From contig JBKHBT010000028.1 of assembly GCA_046542255.1 (NCBI GenBank), positions 1 to 35,815 of the forward strand: a stretch of DNA of 35,815 bases, in the 5' to 3' direction. Each line of letters starts with the position of its first letter. Positions within the stretch are counted from its first letter, which is position 1. This document shows positions 25,301 through 33,338 of this stretch, piece by piece. The DNA comes from JBKHBT01 sp046542255. Its GTDB lineage: Bacteria; UBP14; UBA6098; JBKHBT01. The notes below the pieces were generated by a model, which saw nothing but the letters and a program-made list of their open reading frames with translations, searched no databases and had not been told where the DNA came from. Both the position numbers and the translations under genes were made by a program.

Positions 25301-25903
25301 ACCAACAGTCGCGCTTGCGCCATTAAGCTGAGAAGGCTCACCACCATCTAAATCTAAATACTGCAGTTTGATCTTTGTTTCGCCAGCGCCTTCATATAAA
25401 ATCGCTTGATAGGAGATTCCATCTTCGCGGTCCCCAGAAAAGTTATAAAAATTCCGCCAAGTGACTACGAATTTCCTATTAGGCTCTTCTCCAATAGTTT
25501 TCGTATATATTCGAGATTCTCCATCAACAGGTATATATACCTGATCATCCCAGTAGACCGCTATGAAATTATTCGGATCAGAAGAACTGGGTATCTCACT
25601 ATTTGAAAATGCTGAAACTCCCATCATTTCAAAGCCAAGTACTCCATTTGAAGATGCATAGGCAGTTGTATAGGTTTCACCATAAAATGTAACGGTGAAT
25701 GGGATAGAAATTTCGAAGTAACCATCATCGGAATAATCCAATGATGGGTCGGCATTGGTTCCATCTACTGTATCTATCCAGTCGAATACAACCCCGCTTT
25801 CATCGTCCATGAAATAATGCCCAAGGCTATCCGGGCCTCCTACTCTTGCCATCAAGGCAAAAACAGGTAAGAGTAGTAATACAAACAATGTTTTCTTTGA
25901 CAT
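22316..25903 (-). CDS. large secreted multidomain protein with C-terminal sorting domain
   Basis: A 1195-residue exported protein. The signal peptide (KKTLFVLLLLPVFALMA) ends near residue 19. It has three copies of a beta-sandwich domain of about 200 residues, recognisable by an 'F-P-F-Y...SSNG' strand pair and a later 'IAP-W-D-D' or 'IAPFWTDL' (nidogen/NHL-like surface domain). The first two copies each begin with GGPDS(L/M)G. Between copies 1 and 2 lie about three CARDB-like Ig domains. An Ig-like segment precedes copy 3. The last 90 residues are a type IX/FlgD-like sorting domain with AYPNPFNSQC, ISTGVYNI and ending LFVK. ATG 25903 has AGGAG 5 nt upstream; the frame extends to 25975 without support. 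It has its own promoter (25954-25982) and terminator (22261-22292), so it is a single-gene unit. Role: cell-surface or secreted adhesion or structural protein, ligand unknown. Confidence 0.85.
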   Translation of the reverse strand: MSKKTLFVLLLLPVFALMARVGGPDSLGHYFMDDESGVVFDWIDTVDGTNADPSLDYSDDGYFEISIPFTVTFYGETYTTAYASSNGVLGFEMMGVSAFSNSEIPSSSDPNNFIAVYWDDQVYIPVDGESRIYTKTIGEEPNRKFVVTWRNFYNFSGDREDGISYQAILYEGAGETKIKLQYLDLDGGEPSQLNGASATVGIEKDGEVGNGLEYSYNTEDAVFAERAIEFTYGLHDYDVGVSDLMIPDTVWAGGEIEPVMHLENHGDSAVSGVEANLTIWDSEDTEIYNESISIGTMEGDIIDTLTFPSLSLDIDDALGEYTYTASVISDYDENPGNDTLPSSFYLMAYDIMIVSADIPEETGLGIERVFSGSYINRSLTEVEAHLSLIIEDSLGSVVHDETIDETAAVSDDEVDFEFAAWTPDEGGDFIVNISASAEGDQIPANDTISETTMVLEHDVEVESMDAPTMAEAGTEIDFSAIVANNGGSTEEFPFILSVEDDYSTIYADTVNMTMEPGDIDTVEFASWTVTGDGDYTIAVNAALGVDQIPENNVMEQMINVLGAHVSSGGPDSMGYSWYDSYAGSGLSYTPIDIEGAEMFDGATSDDSGDKYVLPFSFPFYEETFDSIGISSNGWISLTNYRPSSLSNLELPNDDRENGVIAPLWDDLHPRDGAIYIKESESEVHIIWWNFGYYRDRESEITFEVILNSGGGITFNYETTRADEEDVDMGAGATIGIEDTSGRYGLMYAYNGEPSGNPVFDEFAIRFGSVDSAGPAITVDQPDTLWLIPGSGGATIIKADIVDFSEVVEAALHVDIDGSWEEFPIDSSHMTTYAFSPTGLMSGETYDFYITAEDSLGNETGMPDDFQNFTAYENHFDEGNEDFTWNYKFADNYYTDTAIVEYEWVEIDPEEDGEGIVITGITDDWISMPRMIEGEVDFPFYGNFGSFFRIVSNGYITFDPLHSTPAVYPPEGGIPALDAPKYLIAPFWTDLFMGSTGKIIYLIDSDNDRIIVEWKDFQLSDGATPGELNTFQVILDFSMGFSRIIMNYQEIDPAFSDVAIGIQDGDGLEGIELFTGQYPAAARLPQDGYSVMFYNRDETPVEEMPKTGIPESFEIVSAYPNPFNSQCLIDFTLPEDGNVIFEAYDVMGNRIESRSEYMEAGKNNFRLDASDISTGVYNIAIKYGNDIQTTRVLFVK

Positions 25904-25953
25904 ATTATCTCCTTTTTTTAGTTTTCTTGTTTTTATCAATATCCATGCATTAT

Positions 25954-25982
25954 ATAATAAAGCATTAACAAACATAAATCAA
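25954..25982 (-). promoter_or_regulatory. promoter of the large secreted protein
   Basis: On the minus strand TTGATT (25982-25977) and TATTAT (25959-25954) are separated by exactly 17 nt, 51 nt before the ATG at 25903. Matches are four and five of six to the sigma-70 consensus. Confidence 0.55.
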
Positions 25983-26033
25983 TGTTTTTTTCTTAATGAA
26001 TTTTTAATTTGCCGATAATTAAAGAATATTTAG

Positions 26034-26612
26034 TTAGAATAAGGATTCTTCTGTTTTTTTGCAGATGAAATGATAAATAAACTCATGGCACTGCTGTATA
26101 ATAGGCGTATTTTCACTGGGTACGAAGAGATTTATATCGCAAAGTTTTGCCATTTTGCCACCATCTTTACCGGAGAATCCTATAATTTTGCAATTCTCGA
26201 TATTTGCCCTGGCGTATTCGAAGGCTTCAATGACATTTGAAGAATTCCCACTTGTCGAAAAGCCGATGACTATATCACCTGGCTTTGCCAAAGCTTCAAT
26301 TTGCCTTTTGAATATCTCATCGAAACCAAAATCATTCGCTACGGCAGTAATGATCGATGTATCAGTTGTAAGTGCAATTGCAGGCAGGGCTTTCCGGTTT
26401 TTTAAGAACCTGCCGACCATCTCGGCTGCAAAATGCTGCGCATCGGCCGCACTTCCGCCATTACCAAACATTAGCAATTTATTGCCAGCGGAAAGGGCTG
26501 TGTTAATAGCTTTGATAGCTGCCTCGATATCATCAGAAATTGAAGATATAGATTTGAGAATCTCGATATGCTCGAAAATCTCTTTATCCAGTGAATCTCT
26601 GATACTTTTCAT
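26034..26612 (-). CDS. gmhA: phosphoheptose isomerase (sedoheptulose 7-phosphate isomerase)
   Basis: A 192-residue SIS-domain enzyme that converts sedoheptulose 7-phosphate to D-glycero-D-manno-heptose 7-phosphate, the first step of ADP-heptose or GDP-heptose synthesis for LPS core or surface glycans. Diagnostic stretches are MFGNGGSAADAQHFAAE (48-64), TTDTSIITAVANDFG (82-96) and STSGNSSN (119-126). The zinc ligands known from E. coli GmhA correspond to H60, E64, Q173 and H181. Length is normal for the family. The ATG at 26612 is 2 nt after the stop of the PorV/PorQ-like gene, so it is cotranscribed with an outer-membrane barrel and a secreted propeller protein rather than with other heptose genes. 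Cytosolic. Confidence 0.95.
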   Translation of the reverse strand: MKSIRDSLDKEIFEHIEILKSISSISDDIEAAIKAINTALSAGNKLLMFGNGGSAADAQHFAAEMVGRFLKNRKALPAIALTTDTSIITAVANDFGFDEIFKRQIEALAKPGDIVIGFSTSGNSSNVIEAFEYARANIENCKIIGFSGKDGGKMAKLCDINLFVPSENTPIIQQCHEFIYHFICKKTEESLF

Positions 26613-26614
26613 GA

Positions 26615-27541
26615 TTATTTTACTTGTTTATCATAGAATACACGTATTCCGAAAACATGTCTCATTGGAAGGTCCCATCTTTCAGCAGAAAGGCCATAGT
26701 CGGCCGAAAGCTTTAGTTTTTCGGAAATTGGTACATTTATTGAAAGGCCGCCAGTTGGCAATTCATGGTCTAATCCGGCATGGACGGAGATATTGTCGAT
26801 AATATCATAGCTGGCACCAAAATGTAAACGAGGATCGCGGTTTTGTGTGAATGAAGCATCAGCAGCTAAATTAACAGGAATAAAATCCAAATTCCAATAT
26901 GAACCAAGCCTCAATGTAACAGGAAAATGTTCATCGACAGAATAGCCTTCGCCATATAATTCTGAAGAATCCCATGAATTGACCATATGTAAATTCTGAA
27001 CCGAAAGGCCCAATCTCAAATCATATTTTCTTATATGATGAGCAAGCCCGATATCAAAACCTGCAGTATAAGATGAGATCTCAGAAAGCTGTTCCTGAAA
27101 GTAACGCACGCTAACGCCGGCACTCAGGCCTTTGTAAACTTTTTTCGAAAATGCCAGAGCGATATTGTCTTTGCCATTTCGAAGATCGCCGGTTGGTTCG
27201 CCATCATTGTTGCGGCCAATCATCTCGACTCCGCCATGAGTCCATGAAAGCGCAAATGCCGCATCATTGCGGATATTCATTCCAAATACAGCAGAATAAA
27301 TAGTCCTGTCCAATGCTAAAAATTGATAGGAAGCAGTACCTTGATATCCTTTGATACCGAGCAAAGATGCTGGATTATAAGAAAACACTTCGATAGTTGG
27401 TGATGCCGACATGGCCTGACCTCTTGCTATCGAACGGGCATTTTGCCCAAGAAGCATAAACTTACCGGGATCGCCGCCAGTATCTTCACCGAATATAGTG
27501 AATGCGAAAATAAATGCTGATATGATAAAGAATCTTCTCAT
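26615..27541 (-). CDS. PorV/PorQ-like outer-membrane beta-barrel protein
   Basis: A 308-residue exported protein. Signal peptide MRRFFIISAFIFAFTIFG is followed by a region typical of the PorV/PorQ (FadL-related) family: GQNARSIARGQAM and later VFSYNPASLLG, the counterpart of the 'YWNPAG' motif. The rest alternates short amphipathic strands with turns, fitting a 14-stranded barrel. PorV is the outer-membrane shuttle component of type IX secretion; PorQ and other relatives are less well defined. ATG 27541 overlaps the upstream stop by 4 nt (ATGA), implying translational coupling to the sorting-domain protein encoded just before it. Which member of the family it is cannot be decided from sequence alone. 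Confidence 0.75.
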   Translation of the reverse strand: MRRFFIISAFIFAFTIFGEDTGGDPGKFMLLGQNARSIARGQAMSASPTIEVFSYNPASLLGIKGYQGTASYQFLALDRTIYSAVFGMNIRNDAAFALSWTHGGVEMIGRNNDGEPTGDLRNGKDNIALAFSKKVYKGLSAGVSVRYFQEQLSEISSYTAGFDIGLAHHIRKYDLRLGLSVQNLHMVNSWDSSELYGEGYSVDEHFPVTLRLGSYWNLDFIPVNLAADASFTQNRDPRLHFGASYDIIDNISVHAGLDHELPTGGLSINVPISEKLKLSADYGLSAERWDLPMRHVFGIRVFYDKQVK

Positions 27542-30018
27542 TTTACTAACATCACCTTCGTCCAATAGGAATCAGAAGGGGTCTCGACTTTGATGAAATA
27601 AACCCCATTTGCGGCATCCTTGCCATTGCGGTTTTTGCCGTACCATTGAGCGCGCTGAGTGCCGGCACTATAATATGTGCCATTCTCGATGATTGCAACC
27701 TCATCTAATACCCAATCATAGACTTTGATATCGACATTGCCAGCTTCTTGCATCGGGAAGACAATAAAACAAGCGCCATCGGAATATGGCGAGAATGGTG
27801 AAGGATAAGCATAAGAATCTTCGCCTTCCGAAGGCAAAGATGGAAATTTAGAAATCAAATGGAAAGTGTAGTCATCACCCAGATTGCATATATTATCGGA
27901 AATTGCCAATCCCTGGTTAGTGCCAACGAATAGATGGCCATGTGCATAGTGAAGGCCGACAATTTCATCATTGGTAACCTCGACCATATCGATGGGATCG
28001 TAAATTGTTAATGTATCCCATTCCAGCTCTGGATATTTGGCCCTAAGAAGACCCGCAGATGTTGCGCAAAAAACTATGCTATCACAGAATGCGAAATTCC
28101 ATCCATATGCGCCATCGGCGGTTACTTCCCAGCTCTGGCCATTGTCTGTAGTATATGATATTGCATTGTATTCTGCAGTGCCGAGAGCTTTCTTGGTAAC
28201 AGCCCAAACGATAGAAGTAGTATCCAGCCTTTGAACTTCAATTGCGACCACCCAATTGCCAGAAATTGACACAGAGTCATCAGTCGCAGTAAAATTTTCC
28301 CATGTCTTTCCACCATCTTCTGACATTGAGATACCGCCGCCGCTGCCATCCCATATAATAGGGAAGTCCCAATAATAATCGACTGGTGTAGTGTTCACAA
28401 AAAATGCTGGAATAGGGGAAGTGTAGAAATTCATCGAATATGCAATTCCGCGGTCTATGGCCACTATTAGCGTATCATCTATCGATTTAACAGAATAAAC
28501 ATCGGGGCTTTTGGGCGTTAGTTCTGTATAGGAACCGACAATGGAATTATCCTGCCAATCGATTGTTTCTATTTCGGAATGATACAATCCTGATTCTGTG
28601 GCTATATGCACGATACTATTGCCAAAATCAATATCATAGACTTCATCGGAGTCGTAAACTATTTCCCAATTCGAACCATTATCATAACTAATATTTAGGG
28701 CATTATCATTTTTTGTTGTAACCCAAATCGAATTATCTTCCTTATGCTTTTCTATCTGGATTATATGATTTCCTGCAAGGCCGTCTTCTTCAGCATATCG
28801 GGCCCATCCGCTGTCGGGGTTATTTGAATAGAGTAGCCCATCTTCTGTTCCGGCCCAGTATCCATTGGGATTAGTAGTTGTATCGATATAAATTGTTTTA
28901 TATATGTATGCTGGGTCATTCGGCACAAAATCGCTTCCGACTCTCTCAAAAGTCTCGAAATCATAAGAGCGTACCAGTCCGCCATTTCCGGCAGCAATCC
29001 AAAATGTAGTATCGCTTCCATCGGCTTCTATAAAAAAATCATGGGCAAAATATCCGTAATTACCGATTTCTGGGTCATATACAAAAAGGCTATCCTCGAA
29101 CATTGTCCATATTTCCGGGCTTCTGTCGTAAACATAGATACCTTCGCCCAATTTATGGACCTCGGAATCGATAATTGTATCTCGATATGCCCCAACAGCC
29201 ATAAAGTTTATGGACGGATAAATTTTGCCAAATGAATGATTCTCGACCTCGGGGAAAAATTCAACTCCATAATCATATGACTTGAAAAGACCCCATTCAG
29301 TTGAAACATAGACGGGATTATCATATTGCTGAATATCATTTATCCGATATATTTCATTCGTCTGGACACCGAAAGTATCCACTGCGAAAGAAAAATGCCT
29401 ATGAGCAATTCGATTAGTTGGATCGAATGAATATCCATCGGGTACGATCTGTGCCCAATTTTCTCCCCAATCTACGCTTTTGACAAGTCCGCCATAGAAG
29501 CAAGGTATCCAAATTGCCGTATCGATGCCAAGTGGCACCACTTCTATATCATATGCAAGATTGCCAGGATTTATTATATCGGGCTTGAAAGTAAATTCCG
29601 GTGCTTCGATATGTGTCCATTCCTCGGTGCCGATATCTCGGAAATAAAGCCCTCCACCGAGTGGGAAGGAAGTATTATCCAAAACAGTATCTCGCGATGA
29701 TGTAAGAAAGACTTTGCCATATCCAGCCTTCAGAGCCGAGAAGCCCTTGCCAACCAGAGCTTCGCCAAATGTCCCGGCCATATCATCGCTATAATTCATG
29801 CCATCGACAGTAGCGATAAAAAGCCGGCCGTCATAATAATCTATATCACCGATCGCATTCGACAAGATTAGTCCATTTTCGGGGCTATCGAGTTGGAAAT
29901 TATTGGGCACAGCAACAAGCAAGCTACCAATAAAAAACAAAAACATGCTAATGAATTGAATTATCCGATATGTCTTTTTGCCATTCTTCATCAATTCACA
30001 ATAATAAGTAATTTTCAT
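27538..30018 (-). CDS. secreted BNR/YCF48-like beta-propeller with C-terminal sorting domain
   Basis: An 826-residue exported protein. A hydrophobic signal segment (FISMFLFFIGSLLVAV) ends near residue 40 from the first ATG. The body has several Asp-box-like repeats (S-x-D-x-G-x-x-W), for example SEDGGKTWE, TDNGQSWE and SYDNGSNWE, as in BNR, sortilin or YCF48-type propellers. The C-terminus (YAYPSPFSPYSDG through GVYFIKVE to KVMLVK) is a FlgD-like/type IX sorting domain. Start: ATG 30018 or ATG 29991; neither has a clear ribosome binding site, and the shorter one gives a more standard signal peptide. It is the first gene of a three-gene run with the PorV/PorQ-like gene and gmhA. Surface or extracellular; no catalytic residues recognised. 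Confidence 0.82.
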   Translation of the reverse strand: MKITYYCELMKNGKKTYRIIQFISMFLFFIGSLLVAVPNNFQLDSPENGLILSNAIGDIDYYDGRLFIATVDGMNYSDDMAGTFGEALVGKGFSALKAGYGKVFLTSSRDTVLDNTSFPLGGGLYFRDIGTEEWTHIEAPEFTFKPDIINPGNLAYDIEVVPLGIDTAIWIPCFYGGLVKSVDWGENWAQIVPDGYSFDPTNRIAHRHFSFAVDTFGVQTNEIYRINDIQQYDNPVYVSTEWGLFKSYDYGVEFFPEVENHSFGKIYPSINFMAVGAYRDTIIDSEVHKLGEGIYVYDRSPEIWTMFEDSLFVYDPEIGNYGYFAHDFFIEADGSDTTFWIAAGNGGLVRSYDFETFERVGSDFVPNDPAYIYKTIYIDTTTNPNGYWAGTEDGLLYSNNPDSGWARYAEEDGLAGNHIIQIEKHKEDNSIWVTTKNDNALNISYDNGSNWEIVYDSDEVYDIDFGNSIVHIATESGLYHSEIETIDWQDNSIVGSYTELTPKSPDVYSVKSIDDTLIVAIDRGIAYSMNFYTSPIPAFFVNTTPVDYYWDFPIIWDGSGGGISMSEDGGKTWENFTATDDSVSISGNWVVAIEVQRLDTTSIVWAVTKKALGTAEYNAISYTTDNGQSWEVTADGAYGWNFAFCDSIVFCATSAGLLRAKYPELEWDTLTIYDPIDMVEVTNDEIVGLHYAHGHLFVGTNQGLAISDNICNLGDDYTFHLISKFPSLPSEGEDSYAYPSPFSPYSDGACFIVFPMQEAGNVDIKVYDWVLDEVAIIENGTYYSAGTQRAQWYGKNRNGKDAANGVYFIKVETPSDSYWTKVMLVK

Positions 30019-30057
30019 ATTTTCGCAAGTCTTTTAAAAACATTGTTAAATTAAAGC

Positions 30058-30089
30058 TTGACAAAAAGCTCCTAAAATATAACTTATAG
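30058..30089 (+). promoter_or_regulatory. candidate tRNA promoter
   Basis: A perfect TTGACA at 30058-30063 precedes the tRNA by 36 nt. The -10 box is ambiguous: TATAAC (30078-30083) is too close and TTATAG (30084-30089) is slightly far. Confidence 0.35.
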
Positions 30090-30099
30090 CAGTCATTGA

Positions 30100-30183
30100 G
30101 CCGGAGTGGCGGAACTGGCAGACGCGCTACATTCAGGGTGTAGTGTCCATATGGATGTGTGGGTTCGAATCCCACCTCCGGCA
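30100..30183 (+). tRNA. tRNA-Leu (anticodon CAG)
   Basis: Acceptor strands GCCGGAG (30100-30106) and CTCCGGC (30176-30182) pair perfectly, with discriminator A at 30183. The D arm carries TGGCGGAACTGGCAGACGCG. The anticodon stem CTACA/TGTAG (30127-30131, 30139-30143) holds loop TTCAGGG with anticodon CAG at 30134-30136. There is a long class II variable arm (GTCCATATGGAT), and the T arm GTGGG-TTCGAAT-CCCAC. This is a leucine tRNA reading CUG. The 3' CCA is not encoded. No integrase or repeat marks it as an insertion site. Confidence 0.96.
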
Positions 30184-30293
30184 TAATACCTGAGAAAGAT
30201 CAATTATTCTCGTTTTGATAAATCATAATTGATAACCAAAAGATGCCCAATAGATAGCCAAAAGAATTTTTTTCAGGAAAATTAATTATTTTA

Positions 30294-30322
30294 TTGCATT
30301 TTTTTACTCATATTTCTATAAT
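30294..30322 (+). promoter_or_regulatory. promoter of the lipoprotein operon
   Basis: TTGCAT (30294-30299), a 17-nt spacer, then a perfect TATAAT (30317-30322), 82 nt before the first ATG at 30405. The region between the tRNA and this promoter shows nothing else recognisable. Confidence 0.55.
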
Positions 30323-30404
30323 TAATAAGGACACAAACAGGAATAAAAGGGAAATAGGGCGATGAAAATAATAGTTGTGGCTAAGTATGCATAGAAAGGT
30401 CAAA

Positions 30405-31334
30405 ATGTCGCCTAAGTTTGTCAAATTGCTTTTTAGTTTTATAGCGATATTTCTGCTCTTGTCATGTTCGGAATATAAAGAACCAGACTGTGACTGCGAA
30501 ATAGAAATCAATAGGGATGTCAATCCTGCGGCATTTTGTTTTCCAATCAATGATTTGCCACTGGAATGGGATTTGAATGATTGCTGCTTCGGGTTTGATC
30601 ATTTTTATCTCGAACTATATAAAGGTGGCAGGATAATTGATACGCTCAACACTCTCTCGCCATACTACAATTTACCACTTGATTCGCTTCCCCATGGGAG
30701 TTTCAGGCTTAGCATATTTGCTTATGATGATCAAAATTGCAGAATAGGCCGATACGACTATAATTTTCAAGTTGTGGAACAGCTCATTTTGGATAGGCCA
30801 TTCGATAGATCAGACATCACAGCACCATCTGTGAGCCTGAAATGGCAAAGAGAATCTGATTGCAGGCCGCCATTTTATATACCAGTTATCAAAAGCGATG
30901 ACGATACTGTATATATCGATACTATTTCCACTTCGGCGGATTCGATTTATATCGATAAATTCCTTCCAGAAGGCTATTATCATTGGCATATCGATGTTCT
31001 ATCCGGTGGCCATCATTTTGCATGTGAGAGCGAAAAAGGCTTCTATTTCACTTCAGAACTTTCTCTTATAGCTCCTGATAATGATGATTGGCTTGCAGAA
31101 CTATTCTTCGAATGGAGAAAATTCCCGGATACCGAAAGATACAAAATCCATCTCTGGTCGGAGTCTGATTTTGATATCGAAGAGGAAACCGTCAATAATT
31201 ATATCGACTTAGACTATGAACTAGAACCGGATATATATCGATGGAATATAACAGCTTACAATAGCGATACCACTTTTGTTTCGGAAACCAGAAGATTTGC
31301 ATGGAATAATCTATTTCTGGGGAGGGTAAGATGA
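30405..31334 (+). CDS. predicted lipoprotein with Ig/FnIII-like repeats
   Basis: A 309-residue predicted lipoprotein. The signal peptide ends in lipobox LLSC with Cys21. Several more cysteines follow (CDCEIE, NDCCFG). The mature part contains about three beta-rich repeats of 90-100 residues with an alternating 'LxW ... YxL ... GxYxWxI' rhythm like fibronectin type III or Ig folds (GYYHWHIDV, DIYRWNITA). It ends in ETRRFAWNN. ATG 30405 is preceded by AAAGG; an earlier TTG at 30375 and ATG at 30387 are unsupported. The stop overlaps the next ATG (ATGA), and the next gene encodes a related protein. No family name can be given. Probably an outer-membrane surface lipoprotein of the same complex as its two coupled neighbours. 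Confidence 0.72.
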   Translation: MSPKFVKLLFSFIAIFLLLSCSEYKEPDCDCEIEINRDVNPAAFCFPINDLPLEWDLNDCCFGFDHFYLELYKGGRIIDTLNTLSPYYNLPLDSLPHGSFRLSIFAYDDQNCRIGRYDYNFQVVEQLILDRPFDRSDITAPSVSLKWQRESDCRPPFYIPVIKSDDDTVYIDTISTSADSIYIDKFLPEGYYHWHIDVLSGGHHFACESEKGFYFTSELSLIAPDNDDWLAELFFEWRKFPDTERYKIHLWSESDFDIEEETVNNYIDLDYELEPDIYRWNITAYNSDTTFVSETRRFAWNNLFLGRVR

Positions 31335-32254
31335 AAAAAGAAATCATTTTCCTTTTTATATTTACATTGACGACATTGATGATTTTTAGCTGTGAAGATA
31401 TGGAAGCAAGTTCAGTCGAAGTAATCACGACAGGGCCGGCGGACTATTCCCATTTTTGCAGAATGTGCGATGATACATATGTCTATCAGGTGGAATTCAG
31501 AAATGATGATACTCCTGAAGATCAAACAATCGAGCAAACTTTGAAATATCGGCCTTTCGAAGATGATACATGGACAGAGATAATTAATGATAATTCTTCT
31601 TCATATTCTATGGTGCCGAGTTCTTTAGAAGTCGGTGAATACTGGCTCGAGATTTTATATTCCGATGTGGAGGATGATGCATCTGCAGAATGGCATTGGG
31701 AAATCAGAAATCATGTCGATATCTTTTCACCATCCGATGGCATGGTTATTGAAGGCAATGAAATTAATTTCCGTTGGACTCCACTCGAATGCACCGGCTT
31801 TGACTATCGCCTTATTGTTTACAATTTTATGAATGATACGATAATTAGCGAAATTGTGCCAGAAGGCTCATCTTCCTATGAATATACTAGCTTTGTTCCA
31901 TCGGGAAGTTATTCATGGAGTGTACTTTTTGAGCCGCATAATGGAATTCCGCCCGAGGTTCATTCTTTCGAGTACAACCCCGCGATTAGCCAATTGTCGC
32001 CGGAGGATGATGCCTGGATTTCTTCGATGCCGATAAATTTCAGATGGGAAACCATCGATGATATCGATTCTACGAAACTACTGCTCTGGAAATCAGAATC
32101 CTATGATACTGCAAAATACGATATACCATCATCCACAATTTCCATCGATACGACTCTTTCAGAGGGCATCTATAATTGGCAAGTATATCTATATCACGAT
32201 GATACAAATATCATATCGCAAATCAGAAGCTTTGCATGGGTATTATCAATATGA
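31331..32254 (+). CDS. predicted lipoprotein, paralogue of its upstream neighbour
   Basis: A 307-residue predicted lipoprotein with lipobox IFSC (Cys21). Like the preceding protein it is made of Ig/FnIII-like beta repeats (GEYWLEILY, GSYSWSVLF, GIYNWQVYL). Its last repeat shares a pattern with the last repeat of the neighbour: 'P-(D/E)-(N/D)-D-x-W ... F-(E/R)-W ... L-W-(S/K)-E-S' and a final RSFAW against RRFAW. The start overlaps the upstream stop by 4 nt and the stop overlaps the downstream start by 4 nt, so all three genes are translationally coupled. Function unknown. Confidence 0.72.
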   Translation: MKKEIIFLFIFTLTTLMIFSCEDMEASSVEVITTGPADYSHFCRMCDDTYVYQVEFRNDDTPEDQTIEQTLKYRPFEDDTWTEIINDNSSSYSMVPSSLEVGEYWLEILYSDVEDDASAEWHWEIRNHVDIFSPSDGMVIEGNEINFRWTPLECTGFDYRLIVYNFMNDTIISEIVPEGSSSYEYTSFVPSGSYSWSVLFEPHNGIPPEVHSFEYNPAISQLSPEDDAWISSMPINFRWETIDDIDSTKLLLWKSESYDTAKYDIPSSTISIDTTLSEGIYNWQVYLYHDDTNIISQIRSFAWVLSI

Positions 32255-33228
32255 TGGATTTTGGCAAAATATTATCATCAAGCAAGCTTGTTATTTCAGC
32301 AGTTTTGATATTTTGTATCAGCTATTTGGCTGGAGTAGAGATCGTGGTTTTGCCTTTTGAGAATGATAATATCGATTCAGAATTGTTCGAAAGGGTCATG
32401 GAAAATATTGTTTTTGACCTAAATGATTTGGGTTATAAAACAATCAAAGGTGATGATATTTGTAACACAAATGGTTGCGCTGCAGCTAAGGCAAAAGAAG
32501 TCGGGAGAGAATATTGCATATATGGCAAAATGCTAAAATCATCCGGCCAATATCTTATTGCGATGTATTTAGTTGATAGTAAAGCCAATGAAGTCTACGT
32601 CAACAGCTATGATGGTGATCAAGAGAGCTTTGCAAATGGTGATTTGTCCGAGCAAATTCTTCGCGACTTCTCCAAAAAATTCTCAGCAAGTAATTTAGGG
32701 AATCAATCCCAGAAGGTGCCCCGTATACAAAAGGCAAATAAAAGCCAGATATCACAAAGGCTCAAAATCAATAAGATGACTCCAGCGGCGACTGCTGCAT
32801 TCAATATGGTAGTTCCAGTCAAAGGCTCACATGCCAAAGCCGATATTCAGGTAGGCCTTTCTGGAGAAATATTGGTTATAACAGAAAGCTATAATTTCGG
32901 TATTTATTCCGCCTATATCCATTCCAATAGATGGGAGAGGTATATTCCATATCAAGCAAGAGTCTATAAACGCTTCGAAAATGATAAATCCTATCTTGGG
33001 CTGGGTGCTGGTATTGCAATTCTCAACCGTGCAGGATATTGGGATGAAGACGAAGATATATGGCATGAAACAATTAGCGAGATTGTTCCATCCTTTTCAT
33101 TAACTGGAGGAATGTATTTTGTGAATAATAAACCAGCGGCACCATTTTTCCAGAGTGAATTTAGCTATAATGCAAGTTCTAAGCCCTATTTTGTTTTTAC
33201 TGTTCAACTGGGTTTTGCGATTTTTTGA
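32251..33228 (+). CDS. exported protein: CsgG/TolB-N-like domain plus outer-membrane-like beta region
   Basis: A 325-residue exported protein. The signal peptide (KLVISAVLIFCISYLAG) ends near residue 28. Residues about 29-150 look like an alpha/beta domain of the kind in CsgG, LpoB or TolB N-terminal regions (VEIVVLPFEND, a helix, LNDLGYKTIKGDDIC, CIYGKML, YLIAMYLVDS), which in those families senses or assembles envelope components. A Lys/Gln-rich linker follows. The C-terminal 150 residues are alternating amphipathic strands ending in VFTVQLGFAIF, whose terminal aromatic residue suits a beta-barrel or outer-membrane anchor. ATG 32251 overlaps the upstream stop (ATGA); the frame from 32236 is longer but unsupported. 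Together with the two lipoproteins it may form one envelope complex. The fold assignment is tentative. Confidence 0.65.
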   Translation: MMDFGKILSSSKLVISAVLIFCISYLAGVEIVVLPFENDNIDSELFERVMENIVFDLNDLGYKTIKGDDICNTNGCAAAKAKEVGREYCIYGKMLKSSGQYLIAMYLVDSKANEVYVNSYDGDQESFANGDLSEQILRDFSKKFSASNLGNQSQKVPRIQKANKSQISQRLKINKMTPAATAAFNMVVPVKGSHAKADIQVGLSGEILVITESYNFGIYSAYIHSNRWERYIPYQARVYKRFENDKSYLGLGAGIAILNRAGYWDEDEDIWHETISEIVPSFSLTGGMYFVNNKPAAPFFQSEFSYNASSKPYFVFTVQLGFAIF

Positions 33229-33338
33229 TTTTTACCAAAAAATTCATTTGATTTCAAATGTTAGATATACTATATTCGATTTGTTATGTGGAATATGAGT
33301 CAATTTATTTTCATTATCTATAATCTAAGGATTAGGCA

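Noticed and set aside
26155..26802. 215-residue plus-strand open frame opposite gmhA and the barrel gene
   Set aside because: Antisense shadow of two clear genes; no matching family features or start signals.
29996..30184. 62-residue open frame beginning MPEVGFEPTHPYG
   Set aside because: This is the well-known false translation of the reverse strand of a tRNA; it covers the tRNA-Leu.
33245..33260. CATTTG-ATTT-CAAATG inverted repeat after the lipoprotein operon
   Set aside because: Only six AT-rich base pairs and no T-run; too weak to call a terminator.
33319..33324. Perfect TATAAT before the gene at 33339
   Set aside because: It would place transcription start inside the ribosome binding site, and there is no -35 box at 16-18 nt; probably chance in AT-rich DNA.
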